The notes beneath the pieces were generated by a model, which saw only the letters and a list, made by a program, of their open reading frames with translations, searched no databases and was not told where the DNA came from. From positions 39,768 to 103,767 of the forward strand of contig NZ_FOFP01000008.1 of NCBI RefSeq assembly GCF_900110925.1: a stretch of DNA of 64,000 bases, given 5' to 3'. Position 1 is the stretch's first letter; every line of letters begins with the position of its first letter. The stretch comes from Pseudomonas cuatrocienegasensis. Its GTDB lineage: Bacteria > Pseudomonadota > Gammaproteobacteria > Pseudomonadales > Pseudomonadaceae. The translations under genes were made by a program, and so were the position numbers. Shown one piece after another: positions 53,040-62,884 of this stretch.

Positions 53040-53728
53040 GCCAACACCTTTTAATCGCCGGCGCTTCGCGCGGTATCGGCCTGGGTCTGGCGCGCGTCGC
53101 GCTGGACGCCGGCTGGCACGTCCATGCGGTGGTTCGCAGCCTTGCCCGCAGCAGCGAGTTGCAGGTACTGGCAGAACAGGCCGGCGCGCGTTTGCAGGTG
53201 ATTGAATGCGACCTTGCAGAGGCGGACGCAGGCCAACGTATCGCTGCTGCACTGGGCACGCAGCGTCTGGACTGCGCGCTGTTTAACGCCGGTATCTACG
53301 GCCCGGCTCACCAGGATCCGCAGTGCATCGATGAGCAGCAGATCACCGAGCTGTTTCTGCTCAACGCCATCGCACCGATCCGCCTCGCCAGGCAACTGGC
53401 CGAGCGGGTGAACGAGGGCGGCGTAATCGCCTTTATGAGTTCGCAAATGGCCAGTCTCAGCCTCAACCTGGCGGCCGGCATGCCGCTGTACGGCGCCAGC
53501 AAGGCCGCCCTCAACAGCCTGCTGCGCAGTTGGAGCAGCGAGCTGCCGAGCCTGCCCTGGAGCCTACTGGCCTTGCACCCTGGCTGGGTGCGCACTGACA
53601 TGGGCGGCGCTAATGCGCCCTTGAGCGTGGCGCAGAGTGCCAGCGGTTTGCTGCAAGTAATCGAGCGCCAACACGGCACACCTGTCTGCGCCTTTTTCGA
53701 TTACCAGGGCGAAGCGCTGCCCTGGTAG
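53030..53728 (+). CDS. Short-chain dehydrogenase/reductase
   Basis: 232 residues. NAD(P) motif LIAGASRGIGLGLAR at the front, NAGIYGP in the middle and the catalytic YGASK in MPLYGASKAALNSLL. The start is GTG 53030, with AGGAG 8 nt upstream inside the end of the preceding hydrolase gene. Substrate unknown. It resembles the csgA/YciK-type small SDRs of Pseudomonas. Confidence 0.87.
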   Translation: MAVSQHLLIAGASRGIGLGLARVALDAGWHVHAVVRSLARSSELQVLAEQAGARLQVIECDLAEADAGQRIAAALGTQRLDCALFNAGIYGPAHQDPQCIDEQQITELFLLNAIAPIRLARQLAERVNEGGVIAFMSSQMASLSLNLAAGMPLYGASKAALNSLLRSWSSELPSLPWSLLALHPGWVRTDMGGANAPLSVAQSASGLLQVIERQHGTPVCAFFDYQGEALPW

Positions 53729-53745
53729 TACCCGCGCGGCTTCAT

Positions 53746-54681
53746 TCAGTCGCGCTCGAAGCGGTAGAACAGGTTGGGTTCGCTGGCCAGATACAGGTTG
53801 CCACGGTCGTCGAAGGTCACGCCCTCGGCCTGCGGCACGCTGTCGGCCAACCCGGCAAAGCCGCTGAGCAGGGAGCGGAAACTGACTAACTGGCCTTCGG
53901 TATCCAGTTCTATGAGCAGTTGCGACTCGTCGCTGAGCAATACCAGATGCCCGGTACGCTCGTCGTAATGCACCGACGACAGGTCGGTGGCAAAGGTCGT
54001 CTGATCGATCCAGTCCTGGCGGTCGATGATATTCAGGTTGAAATCGCCGCCCAGGCTGCTTTTCAGGCCATGAATTTCATAGAGCTTGCGCGGCGAGTGC
54101 TCCTTGACCACAAACAGGCGATCACCGGCACGGTCATAGCCCACGCCCTCGAAGCCCTGGTTACCGCCCAGACCGATACCCAGGGTCAGCGAGCGCGAGT
54201 CTTCACGAAACAGCGCACCAGGCTTATCCGGCACCTTGACGGCCACCAGACTGTGCTGGCGCTCCTCGGCCAGCAGCAGCAAGCCGTCGCCCAGGTAGGT
54301 AACGCCCTCGACATCCTCGAAACCGCTTAGCGGATAGCGGGCCAGTAGCTCGCCTTCCGGGCTCAAGCGCAGCAACTGCTCAGGGTTATTTACCACGGCC
54401 CAGATCTGGTCGCGGTCGTCGTCATAGCTCAACCCGGAAAAGTTGTCCGTCACGCCCGCCACGGGCTTGGCGTCTATCGTTACGCGGTACTCCGGTAGCC
54501 ACAGGCTGCGGTTCTCCCAGGCGTCTTCGTGCCAACTGGTCTTGATCCAGAAATACAGGCGCTCATCCAGATGCAGCGTACGCACTTGGTAGAGGGTGAC
54601 TAACACGAACAACAGCAGCGCCCATTTCCATGGGCTGACGACAGGCAGCTTTCCTAGCGCCCCTTTGGCAGCAGACAGCAT
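53746..54681 (-). CDS. SdiA-regulated domain (YjiK-like) membrane-anchored beta-propeller
   Basis: 311 residues. One membrane anchor at about 19-35 is followed by a beta-propeller with the SdiA-regulated domain: VTDNFSGLSYDDDRDQIWAV, GFEDVEGVTYLG, NQGFEGVGYDRAGDRLFVVK and AEGVTFDDRGNLYLASEPN. Its role is not known. Single gene. Confidence 0.88.
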   Translation of the reverse strand: MLSAAKGALGKLPVVSPWKWALLLFVLVTLYQVRTLHLDERLYFWIKTSWHEDAWENRSLWLPEYRVTIDAKPVAGVTDNFSGLSYDDDRDQIWAVVNNPEQLLRLSPEGELLARYPLSGFEDVEGVTYLGDGLLLLAEERQHSLVAVKVPDKPGALFREDSRSLTLGIGLGGNQGFEGVGYDRAGDRLFVVKEHSPRKLYEIHGLKSSLGGDFNLNIIDRQDWIDQTTFATDLSSVHYDERTGHLVLLSDESQLLIELDTEGQLVSFRSLLSGFAGLADSVPQAEGVTFDDRGNLYLASEPNLFYRFERD

Positions 54682-55009
54682 CGTTCAACTCACAGACAAA
54701 TAATAAAACATCAGTGTGACCGCCCTTTGTTGCAATTAGGCGTGTCTGCCGGCCCCATAAGAAGCAGCCGTTCGACCCGGCGATGCGGACTCGGTTCGCG
54801 CACCCGACGGGCAACACGTAACGGGGTATTTACACGGCGGCGCCGGTTCGCTTTGAAAACACCAAGAGGTTTACCTCACCGCCCCCTGCCGGCAGACTGA
54901 ACGCTACGACAGGGGGATCACTTTGCATAACCTGTTGTCCTACGCCTTAGCAAAACGGCGTGACAGCGCCCCCAATTGGCACGACCACGCCCCGGCAGAG
55001 GAGGCCCAC

Positions 55010-57277
55010 GTGGCATCGAGCGAAGCGTCCATCAGCCTGGATACCGCCAGCGAGAACTGCGCCAAAGAGCCCATTCACATTCCCGGCAGCATTCAGCCCC
55101 AGGGCTTTATGCTGGTGTTTGACGTCACCTCGCTGCAGGTTCTGCAGGCCAGCGAGAACGTCCGTGAGTGGCTGGGCGTCGCCCCCGACACACTGCTGAG
55201 TCACGACTTGCACAGCCTGGTTCTGGAGGCCTCGGCGGTCAGCGAGCGGCTGCAGGCATTGCCTGACGATGGCAGCCAGCCGTTTCATGTTGGCGATGTA
55301 CATATGCGCCTGGAGCCACCGAATGAGCGCTCTCTGGCCATGGTCGCGCACCGCTACGACCAGGTGCTGATTGCCGAATTCGAGGCAACCGACAACACCC
55401 GCAGCGCCTACGACACGCTCTACCCGCTGATGCACACCTTTATTGGCCAGTTGCAGGAAGCCGAGTCGATCGAAGCCTTGCTGCAACTGGCCGTACAGGA
55501 GGTCAAACGTGTCACCGGCTTTGGCCGCATCAAGGCCTACCGTTTCGACGCCGACGACAATGGCCTGGTACTCGCCGAAATCGCCGACCCGGGTTATCCC
55601 AGCTACCTGGGGCTGTGCTTCCCGGCCTCGGACATCCCGCCCCAGGCGCGCGCGCTCTATTGCGCCAACCGCATCCGCGTGATCGAAGACGCCGACTACC
55701 AGCCCTCGCCGCTGCACCCGCCGCTCAACCCACGTACCGGCAAGCCGCTGGACATGACCTTCGCCGCACTGCGTAGCGTCTCGCCGGTGCACCTGCAATA
55801 CATGCGCAACATGCAGACCCAGGCCTCGCTGTCGATCTCGCTGGTGGTACGCGGTCGCCTCTGGGGCATGATCTCCGGCCATCACGCCAGCGCCCACGGG
55901 GTGGGTGTGCACACCCGTACCGCCTGCGAGCTGCTCGGCCGCGTGCTGTCGCTGCAGATCGAAGCCAAGGAAGCCCAGGCGCAGACCCAACACCTTCTCA
56001 GCCTGCGCCAGCATATCGTCCAGTTGCTGTCGTCGATGGCTGACCGTGACAGCATCAGCGAAGGCCTGCTGGCTTTACCGGAAGCCTTCGTCGGCTTTGC
56101 CCAGGCCGAAGGCGCAGCGATCATTTCGGCCGCCCGCTGTGATCTGGTCGGGCGTACACCGCCCCAGGCGCTGGTCAACGCCCTGGTGCACTGGCTAAGC
56201 CAGGGGAGCGCTGCGGGCAACACGGTGTTTCACACCGACAATGTCAGCCGTGACATCGACGTGCTGCCCGAGTTGGGCCAGTACGCGGCCGGCGTACTGG
56301 CGGTGGCGATCTCGCAATTGCATTCGCACTACCTGATCTGGTTCAAGCCCGAGCAGACACGCACCGTCACCTGGGCCGGCAAGCCGGAGAAGTCGGTGAG
56401 CGCCAGCGGCGCCCTCAATCCGCGACACAGTTTCGAGCGCTGGCAGCAGACCTACCGCGGCTACTCCACACCCTGGGATCCACTGGAGCTGACCAGTGCT
56501 GCCGAGCTGCGCACGGCGGTGCTCGGTATCGTCCTGCGCAAGGCTGAGGAAGTGGCGCAACTGGCTGGCGAGCTGAAGAAATCCAACAAGGAACTCGAAG
56601 CCTTCTCCTACAGCGTCTCCCATGATCTGCGCGCGCCATTGCGGCATATCGCCGGCTATGCCGAGCTGCTCGGCGACTTCGAGGGTAACAAGCTCTCTGA
56701 ACGCGGCCTGCGCTTTCTCGAGCACATTGGCGAGTCTGCACGCTTTGCCGGCACCCTGGTCGACAACTTGCTCAATTTCTCGCAGATGGGCCGCGCCGCC
56801 CTGCGCTTCTCCGAGGTCAACCTGCAGGCCATGATCGAAGCGATTCAGGTCGAAATGCAGCCCGACTATGCCGAGCGCAACATCGACTGGCGCATCCAGC
56901 CGATGCCGGTGGTCATCGCCGACGCCGCATTTATCCACCTGGCTCTGCGCAACCTATTGAGCAACGCGCTGAAGTACAGCCGTCCGCGCGACCCGGCCAT
57001 CATCGAGGTGGGCACTTACAGCCAGGGTGATGAGCAGGTGCTGTACGTGCGCGACAACGGCGTAGGCTTCGACATGGAGTACGCCAACAAGCTGTTCGGC
57101 GTGTTCCAGCGCTTGCACCGCATGGAGGAGTTCGAAGGCACCGGCATCGGCCTGGCCAGTGTTCGCCGTATAATCGAGCGCCATGATGGGCGGGTCTGGG
57201 CCGAAGGCAAACTCGATGAGGGTGCCATTTTCTATATCGCCCTGCCCAACCGCCCCATTCCCCCCCTGACGACTTGA
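55010..57277 (+). CDS. bphP: Bacteriophytochrome histidine kinase
   Basis: 755 residues from GTG 55010. PAS, GAF and PHY domains, then HisKA and HATPase. The biliverdin Cys is Cys17 (ENCAKEPIHIPGSIQPQG); PASDIPPQARALY is the GAF motif, and PRHSFERW is the PHY tongue motif. FSYSVSHDLRAPLRHI holds the phospho-His, with DNGVGFD and GTGIGLA ATP motifs. GAGGAGG lies 5 nt before GTG 55010, which is why it is chosen over TTG 54923 (also with GGGGGA upstream). It senses red/far-red light. It heads an operon with a response regulator, a hybrid kinase and a heme oxygenase. Confidence 0.93.
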   Translation: MASSEASISLDTASENCAKEPIHIPGSIQPQGFMLVFDVTSLQVLQASENVREWLGVAPDTLLSHDLHSLVLEASAVSERLQALPDDGSQPFHVGDVHMRLEPPNERSLAMVAHRYDQVLIAEFEATDNTRSAYDTLYPLMHTFIGQLQEAESIEALLQLAVQEVKRVTGFGRIKAYRFDADDNGLVLAEIADPGYPSYLGLCFPASDIPPQARALYCANRIRVIEDADYQPSPLHPPLNPRTGKPLDMTFAALRSVSPVHLQYMRNMQTQASLSISLVVRGRLWGMISGHHASAHGVGVHTRTACELLGRVLSLQIEAKEAQAQTQHLLSLRQHIVQLLSSMADRDSISEGLLALPEAFVGFAQAEGAAIISAARCDLVGRTPPQALVNALVHWLSQGSAAGNTVFHTDNVSRDIDVLPELGQYAAGVLAVAISQLHSHYLIWFKPEQTRTVTWAGKPEKSVSASGALNPRHSFERWQQTYRGYSTPWDPLELTSAAELRTAVLGIVLRKAEEVAQLAGELKKSNKELEAFSYSVSHDLRAPLRHIAGYAELLGDFEGNKLSERGLRFLEHIGESARFAGTLVDNLLNFSQMGRAALRFSEVNLQAMIEAIQVEMQPDYAERNIDWRIQPMPVVIADAAFIHLALRNLLSNALKYSRPRDPAIIEVGTYSQGDEQVLYVRDNGVGFDMEYANKLFGVFQRLHRMEEFEGTGIGLASVRRIIERHDGRVWAEGKLDEGAIFYIALPNRPIPPLTT

Positions 57278-57289
57278 GAGAGGATGCTC

Positions 57290-57778
57290 ATGCTCAAACC
57301 CATTCTGCTGATCGAGGACAACCCCCACGATCTGGAGCTGACCCTGGTGGCGCTGGAGCGCAGCCAACTGGCCAACGAGGTCATCGTCCTGCGCGATGGC
57401 GCCGAAGCACTGGACTACCTGTTCCGCCGTGGCGCCTACGCCGAGCGCGACGACGGCAACCCGGCGGTACTGCTGCTGGACCTCAAGTTGCCCAAGGTCG
57501 ATGGCCTGGAAGTGCTCAAGGCCGTGCGCGAGTCTGCCGAGTTGCGCAGCGTGCCCATCGTCATGCTGACGTCTTCACGCGAGGAACCAGACCTGCAGCG
57601 CGCCTACGAACTGGGGGTCAACGCCTATGTGGTCAAGCCGGTGGAGTTCAAGGAGTTCGTCTCGGCAATTTCCGACCTCGGGGTATTCTGGGCCGTGCTG
57701 AATGAGCCGCCACCCGGTTCCTTACGCCTGCAGCGACGCCCCACGAGTAGCCGCGATGCGCACGACACGCCAGACTGA
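57290..57778 (+). CDS. Response regulator, Rcp1-like
   Basis: 162 residues, a stand-alone receiver domain with a short extra tail. Phospho-Asp64 is in LLLDLKLPKVDG; LIEDNPHD, MLTSSREEPDL and VVKPVEFKEF hold the other conserved residues. Rcp1-type regulators partner phytochromes. It has no output domain. ATG 57290 has GAGAGG 5 nt upstream. Only 12 bp after bphP, so BphP is the likely partner. Confidence 0.92.
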   Translation: MLKPILLIEDNPHDLELTLVALERSQLANEVIVLRDGAEALDYLFRRGAYAERDDGNPAVLLLDLKLPKVDGLEVLKAVRESAELRSVPIVMLTSSREEPDLQRAYELGVNAYVVKPVEFKEFVSAISDLGVFWAVLNEPPPGSLRLQRRPTSSRDAHDTPD

Positions 57779-57803
57779 CCCCGCCGATAACTCGAAGCTG
57801 CCT

Positions 57804-60203
57804 ATGCCTGCCACTCCATTGAAACTGCTGCTGATCGAAGACAGCCCGCACGATGCCGAACTGGCCCTGCTGACCCTTGAGCGCAGCGGCATGCAGGTCG
57901 ATGCGACCCTGGTACATGACCACCAGGGCGCCGATCGCGCACTGCAACAGCACACCTTCGACCTGATTCTTTCCGACTACCTGCTGCCCGGCTCATCCGG
58001 GGCCAAGGCACTACAGGTGGCGCGCCAGCAGGCTCCGCAAACCCCGTTTATCTTCCTCTCGGGGATTTTCGGCGAAGAACACGCCGTAGAGATGATGCGC
58101 CTGGGCGCGGTCGACTATGTGCTCAAGCAGAACATGGGGTTTCTGCCCAAGGCGGTGGAGCGTGCCCTCGCCGAAGTACGCGAACGGCGTGAGCGGCGCC
58201 GTGCCGAAGAAGCCCTGCAGGAGGTCGAGATCCGCGCCCGCCTGGCCATCGGCGCCGCGCGTATGGGCATGTGGGACTACTCGCCGGCCAGCGATACGCT
58301 GATCTGGGACGAACGCTGCAAGGCCATGTACGAGCTGCCGCCCGGCACCCACGTCGACATGAATTACTTTCTTTCGCGCTGCCACCCAGCCGATCGCGAG
58401 GCCGTCGAGCAACAGGTCGCCAAGGCGCTGTCGGTGGACAGCGGCAACGAATACCAGGTCGAGTACCGCCTGCCGCTGTCGGAGAACCGCGAGCGCTGGC
58501 TGTCGAGCCGTGGCCGGGCCTTCTTCGAAAATGGCCAGTGCGTGCGCTTTATCGGCGTGCTGCTCGACATCAGCGAGCAGAAACAGGCCACCGAAGCCCT
58601 ACGCGGGCTCAACGAGCTGCTCGGCGAACGGGTGGAAAAACGCACCCGCGAACGCGACCGCACCTGGGAGCTATCGCGCGAATTGCTCGCGGTGATGCGC
58701 TTCGACATGGTCCCCAGCGCCCTCAACCCAGCCTGGGAAAAAACCCTCGGTTGGTCGCGCAAGGAGCTGAGTGCCGGGCCACTGTGGGAGCTGGTGCACC
58801 CCGACGACCTGCAGGCCACACGCCGCGAGGCTACCAGCATCGCCAGCGGCCATGTATCCACGCGCTTCGTCAACCGCATGCGCCACGCCAATGGCAACTA
58901 CCATTGGCTGTCCTGGACCGTGGTACCCGATGACGGCCTGATGTATGCCGCGGTGCGCGACATCACCAGCGAACGTGCGGTGGTCGACGAACTGGCCGCC
59001 ACCAACCGCCGCCTGCTTGAGCAGATCGAAGAGCGCGAACGTGTCGAAGCCACCCTGCAACAGATGCAACGCCTCGAAGCGGTCGGCCAGCTCACCGCGG
59101 GAGTGGCCCATGACTTCAACAACCTGCTCACGGTAATTCTCACCAGCACCAGCTTCGTCGGCCGCGACCTTGAGCGCGGTAATCTCGACCGCGCCCGCGA
59201 ACGCCTGCAGAACATCACCGATGCCGGCGAGCGCGGCGCCAAACTGACCAGCCAGTTGCTCGCCTTCTCACGCCGCCAACGCCTGGCACCTGAAGCCGTC
59301 GACCTCAATGAGACCCTGGCCGGCATGCACGAACTGCTGCAAAGCACCCTGGGCGGCAGCGTATTGATCGAAACCCAGACTGCGGACCAGCTCTGGCGCG
59401 CGCGAGTCGACCCGACGCAGATCGAACTGATCGTGCTCAACCTGGCGATCAACGCCCGCGACGCCATGGCGGTCGGCGGTACCTTGCGCCTGATCACCGC
59501 CAACGAAGTGGTCGAACAGCCACCGCAGCGCCCCGAAGACCCGGAGCCGGGGCACTACGTGGTGCTCTCGGTGCAAGACACCGGCAGCGGCATGAGCGAA
59601 CAGGTGCTGGCCAAGGCCTTCGAGCCCTTCTTCACCACCAAGGATGTCGGCAAGGGCTCAGGGCTTGGCCTGGCCCAGGTATTCGGCTTCGCCAAGCAAT
59701 CCGGTGGTGGTGCGCGTATTCACACCGAGCTGGGTGTGGGCACCACGGTCAAGGTTTACCTGCCGAGTATCGGCGCCGGCGACCAGCCACCGGTGGAGGT
59801 CCCATCCCTGAGCTGCGCCAGCGCCGCGCCCGGTCTGCAGCGCACCATCCTGCTGGTCGATGACGACCCCGGCGTGCGCGAAGTGACCGCCGCCATGCTC
59901 GACGCCCTGGGCTACCAGGTGCAGCAGGCCGACAGTGGGCCGGCCGCATTGGCGCAGATCAGTGAAGACGTCGACTTGCTGCTCGCCGATTTCGCCATGC
60001 CCGGCATGAACGGTGCGCAACTGGCCCGAGCGGTACGCGAGCGCTACCCGCGACTGCCCGTCGTGTTCGTCACCGGCTACGCCGAACTGGGCGGCCTGGA
60101 TGCCAACGAGGCACTGATCGTGCAGAAACCCTATCGCGGTGACGAACTGGCGCAAAAGCTCCAGGCCGCCCTTACCACGGCGGCCGAAGTGCCGGCACCG
60201 TGA
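57804..60203 (+). CDS. Hybrid histidine kinase (REC-PAS-PAS-HisKA-HATPase-REC)
   Basis: 799 residues. N-terminal receiver with Asp58 (LILSDYLLPGSSG), two PAS regions, a phospho-His motif AGVAHDFNNLLTVI, HATPase motifs (DTGSGMS, GKGSGLGLAQ), and a C-terminal receiver with LLLADFAMPGMNG. A receiver in front and another behind make it a relay hub. The start is uncertain: ATG 57804 follows the response regulator stop; ATGs at 57702 and 57756 overlap it. It overlaps bphO by 4 nt. It may pass the light signal on, since BphP and its partner have no output domain. Confidence 0.9.
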   Translation: MPATPLKLLLIEDSPHDAELALLTLERSGMQVDATLVHDHQGADRALQQHTFDLILSDYLLPGSSGAKALQVARQQAPQTPFIFLSGIFGEEHAVEMMRLGAVDYVLKQNMGFLPKAVERALAEVRERRERRRAEEALQEVEIRARLAIGAARMGMWDYSPASDTLIWDERCKAMYELPPGTHVDMNYFLSRCHPADREAVEQQVAKALSVDSGNEYQVEYRLPLSENRERWLSSRGRAFFENGQCVRFIGVLLDISEQKQATEALRGLNELLGERVEKRTRERDRTWELSRELLAVMRFDMVPSALNPAWEKTLGWSRKELSAGPLWELVHPDDLQATRREATSIASGHVSTRFVNRMRHANGNYHWLSWTVVPDDGLMYAAVRDITSERAVVDELAATNRRLLEQIEERERVEATLQQMQRLEAVGQLTAGVAHDFNNLLTVILTSTSFVGRDLERGNLDRARERLQNITDAGERGAKLTSQLLAFSRRQRLAPEAVDLNETLAGMHELLQSTLGGSVLIETQTADQLWRARVDPTQIELIVLNLAINARDAMAVGGTLRLITANEVVEQPPQRPEDPEPGHYVVLSVQDTGSGMSEQVLAKAFEPFFTTKDVGKGSGLGLAQVFGFAKQSGGGARIHTELGVGTTVKVYLPSIGAGDQPPVEVPSLSCASAAPGLQRTILLVDDDPGVREVTAAMLDALGYQVQQADSGPAALAQISEDVDLLLADFAMPGMNGAQLARAVRERYPRLPVVFVTGYAELGGLDANEALIVQKPYRGDELAQKLQAALTTAAEVPAP

Positions 60204-60784
60204 GTCTGCGTCAGCAGTTACGCTGCGCGACCACGCCCTTGCATCACCAAGTGGACGCTGCCTTCAGCGCCTACGCCTTGCACACCCGCGACGGCTACAG
60301 CGATTTTCTTCTGGCCCATGCCCGTGCCCTGCTCGGTCTGGAAGTCGCCCTGGAAGCCAGCGGCATCGAGTGCCTGCTGCCCGACTGGCCCCAGCGACGC
60401 CGGCGCGATGCCCTGCGCCACGACTTGCTCGTCCTTGACCTGGCCGTGCCGACGCCCCTGCCCCTGCCGGATACCCTCGACAGCGCCACCTGCTGGGGCC
60501 TGGTCTATGTGCTTGAAGGCTCACGCATGGGCGCTCGCCTGCTGCTGGAGCGAGTGCGCGAAACACCCTGGCCAGGGCAACTGCACGCGCTGCACTACCT
60601 GCAACACGCCGGCGACAGCGCACTCTGGCCGCGTTTTCTCAGCCAGTTGCAGCAGGCCGCCGCTGAGCTGAACGCCGCTGCAGTCTGTCGCGGCGCCGAG
60701 CTGGGCTTCCAGCAGTTTATCGCCGCAGCGAGCCAGGGTTGTCACGCCCAGGCGATTGACAATCGCAGCACAGCAGCGCCATAG
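60200..60784 (+). CDS. bphO: Biliverdin-producing heme oxygenase
   Basis: 194 residues. Opens heme to biliverdin, the phytochrome chromophore, with release of iron and CO. The proximal His is His15 or His16 (TTPLHHQVDAAFSAY), and the distal helix GLVYVLEGSRMGARLL has the family Gly-rich pattern. The start is GTG 60200 overlapping the hybrid kinase stop. Last gene of the bphP operon, unlike the usual order with bphO first. Confidence 0.9.
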   Translation: MSLRQQLRCATTPLHHQVDAAFSAYALHTRDGYSDFLLAHARALLGLEVALEASGIECLLPDWPQRRRRDALRHDLLVLDLAVPTPLPLPDTLDSATCWGLVYVLEGSRMGARLLLERVRETPWPGQLHALHYLQHAGDSALWPRFLSQLQQAAAELNAAAVCRGAELGFQQFIAAASQGCHAQAIDNRSTAAP

Positions 60785-60792
60785 TTCCCAAG

Positions 60793-60806
60793 CGCAAACG
60801 TTTGCG
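60793..60806. promoter_or_regulatory. LacI-type operator
   Basis: CGCAAACGTTTGCG is a perfect palindrome of the LacI-family type, 80 bp before the LacI-family gene, which probably regulates itself and the two genes that follow. Confidence 0.8.
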
Positions 60807-60885
60807 TATTAGAGAAAGCCCATACCAGATGCGCTTCTGATAATAATAAGGCTGTCGCGCCCAGGCGCCTGTCACCGGACATCCC

Positions 60886-61926
60886 ATGGCCACCATCAAA
60901 GACGTTGCCGCACTGGCGGGCATTTCCTACACCACCGTTTCCCACGTGATCAACAACACGCGGCCGGTGAATGCAGAAACCCGGCGCAAGGTCGAAGCAG
61001 CCATCGCCCAGCTCGACTACGTGCCCAGCGCCGTGGCCCGCTCGCTCAAGGGCCAGGCCACCGCGACCATCGGCCTGCTGGTGCCCAACAGCCTCAACCC
61101 CTACTTTGCCGAACTGGCCCGGGGTATCGAGGATGAATGCGAGCGCAACGGCTACTGCGTGATCCTTTGCAACTCCGACGATGACCCGGCCAAACAGCGC
61201 AAATACCTGCGCGTCCTCCTGGAAAAACGCATCGACGGCCTGATCGTCGCCTCGGCTACCGAAGAAGGTGGTTTTGATGACGGCATCGCCCCGCTGCGCA
61301 TTCCGCTGGTACTGGTTGACCGCGAACTGGATGGCGTCGTTGCCGATCGCGTGTGGGTCGACCATGAACAGGGCGGTTACCTGGCCACCCGTCACCTGCT
61401 TGACCTCGGTCACCGGCGCATCGCCTGCATCAGCGGCCCGCTGCGTACCCGCGTTGCGGCGCTGCGCGTGCAGGGTTATCGACGGGCGATGGCCGAGGCC
61501 GCGATCGTGGTGCCCGACGCCTGGCTCGAAGAAAGCGACTTCACCAGCCCCGGCGGTTACCAGGCCGCCAGCCGGCTGCTGGAGAGCGTGCGCCCCAGCG
61601 CGATCTTCGCCAGCAACGACCTGCTCGGCATCGGCGCCCTGCGCGCGGCCGCCGAACGCGGCCTGCGCGTGCCTCAGGCGCTGTCGGTAATCGGCTTCGA
61701 CGATATCCAGATGAGTCGCTACGTCTACCCGGCCCTGAGCACCGTCGGCCAGTCGATCCTGCAGCTCGGCGAACTCGCCGCGCAACTGCTCCTGCAGCGT
61801 ATCGAAAGCCCCGCGCCGGCCGCGCCCGAGCCGCGCATCCTCGCCCCGCAGCTGCTGCTGCGTGAATCCACCCAAGCGCCCGGCCCCCATCTCGCCGGCG
61901 CCCCCACCCCGTCGCCACAAGGTTGA
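60886..61926 (+). CDS. LacI family regulator, RbsR-like
   Basis: 346 residues. The helix-turn-helix reads MATIKDVAALAGISYTTVSH, and a periplasmic-binding-like sensor domain follows (IGLLVPNSLNPYFAELARGI, IFASNDLLGIGALRAA, VIGFDDIQMSRY). Ribokinase and nucleoside hydrolase genes follow, so ribose or a ribonucleoside is the likely inducer. The tail is Pro-rich. Confidence 0.9.
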   Translation: MATIKDVAALAGISYTTVSHVINNTRPVNAETRRKVEAAIAQLDYVPSAVARSLKGQATATIGLLVPNSLNPYFAELARGIEDECERNGYCVILCNSDDDPAKQRKYLRVLLEKRIDGLIVASATEEGGFDDGIAPLRIPLVLVDRELDGVVADRVWVDHEQGGYLATRHLLDLGHRRIACISGPLRTRVAALRVQGYRRAMAEAAIVVPDAWLEESDFTSPGGYQAASRLLESVRPSAIFASNDLLGIGALRAAAERGLRVPQALSVIGFDDIQMSRYVYPALSTVGQSILQLGELAAQLLLQRIESPAPAAPEPRILAPQLLLRESTQAPGPHLAGAPTPSPQG

Positions 61927-61928
61927 AC

Positions 61929-62858
61929 ATGCACCACGCGAACATTCTCGTCATCGGCAGCCTGAATATGGACCTGGTGGTCCGCGCCCCACGCCTGCCG
62001 CTGCCGGGCGAAACCCTGAGCGGCGAACAGTTCGCCACGGTGCCTGGCGGCAAGGGCGCCAACCAGGCCGTGGCGGCGGCGCGCCTGGGTGCCCAGGTGG
62101 CCATGCTCGGCTGCCTCGGTGACGACGCCTACAGCACGCAACTGCGCGCCGGTCTCGACGCCGAGGGCATCGACCACAGCGGCGTGGCCAGCCTGCCGGG
62201 GCGTGCCAGCGGTGTGGCGCTGATCGTGGTCGGCGCCGACAGCCAGAACGCCATCGTCGTGGTCGCCGGCAGCAACGCCGAGCTGGACGCGGCGCACCTG
62301 GCGCGCTTCGACGCCGCCCTGCAGGCGGCCGATATCGTCATCTGCCAACTGGAAGTGCCCCTGGCCACGGTCGGCATCGCCCTGCAACGCGCCCACGCCC
62401 TGGGCAAGACGGTGATCCTCAACCCCGCCCCGGCCACTGGCCCGCTGCCGCCTGAGTGGCTCGCCTGCATCGATTACCTGATCCCCAACGAGAGCGAAGC
62501 CGCCGCCCTCAGCGGCCTGCCCGTCAGCTCCCAGGCCGAAGCGGGCCTGGCCGCCCAGCACCTGCTCGGCACCGGCGTGCGCCGGGTGCTGGTGACCCTG
62601 GGCGCCGCTGGCGTGTTGCACGCCACACCCGCCGACCTGCAACACTTCCCGGCCCAGGCCGTGCAGGCGGTCGATACCACAGCGGCCGGCGACACCTTTG
62701 TCGGCGGCTTTGCCGCAGCACTGGCCCAAGGCCTGAACGAGGCCGAGGCGATCCGCTTTGGCCAGGCCGCCGCCGCGCTGTCGGTGACCCGCGCCGGCGC
62801 GCAACCCTCCATCCCGCATCTGGCCGAGGTGCAGGCGCGCCTCGCGGCCAGCCGCTGA
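61929..62858 (+). CDS. rbsK: Ribokinase
   Basis: 309 residues. Phosphorylates ribose at O5. The PfkB-family signatures are present: VPGGKGANQAVAAARLGAQV near residue 42, and DTTAAGDTFVGGFAAALAQG, with the catalytic Asp, near 250. ATG 61929 has AAGG upstream and follows the LacI gene by 2 nt; a TTG at 61923 is less likely. Confidence 0.94.
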   Translation: MHHANILVIGSLNMDLVVRAPRLPLPGETLSGEQFATVPGGKGANQAVAAARLGAQVAMLGCLGDDAYSTQLRAGLDAEGIDHSGVASLPGRASGVALIVVGADSQNAIVVVAGSNAELDAAHLARFDAALQAADIVICQLEVPLATVGIALQRAHALGKTVILNPAPATGPLPPEWLACIDYLIPNESEAAALSGLPVSSQAEAGLAAQHLLGTGVRRVLVTLGAAGVLHATPADLQHFPAQAVQAVDTTAAGDTFVGGFAAALAQGLNEAEAIRFGQAAAALSVTRAGAQPSIPHLAEVQARLAASR

Positions 62859-62884
62859 CACCGACCGATTCAGGAGCCTACCCC

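Noticed and set aside
62456..62884. N-terminal extension of the nucleoside hydrolase to 469 codons
   Set aside because: It lies inside rbsK in another frame; GTG 62885 with AGGAG is the natural start.
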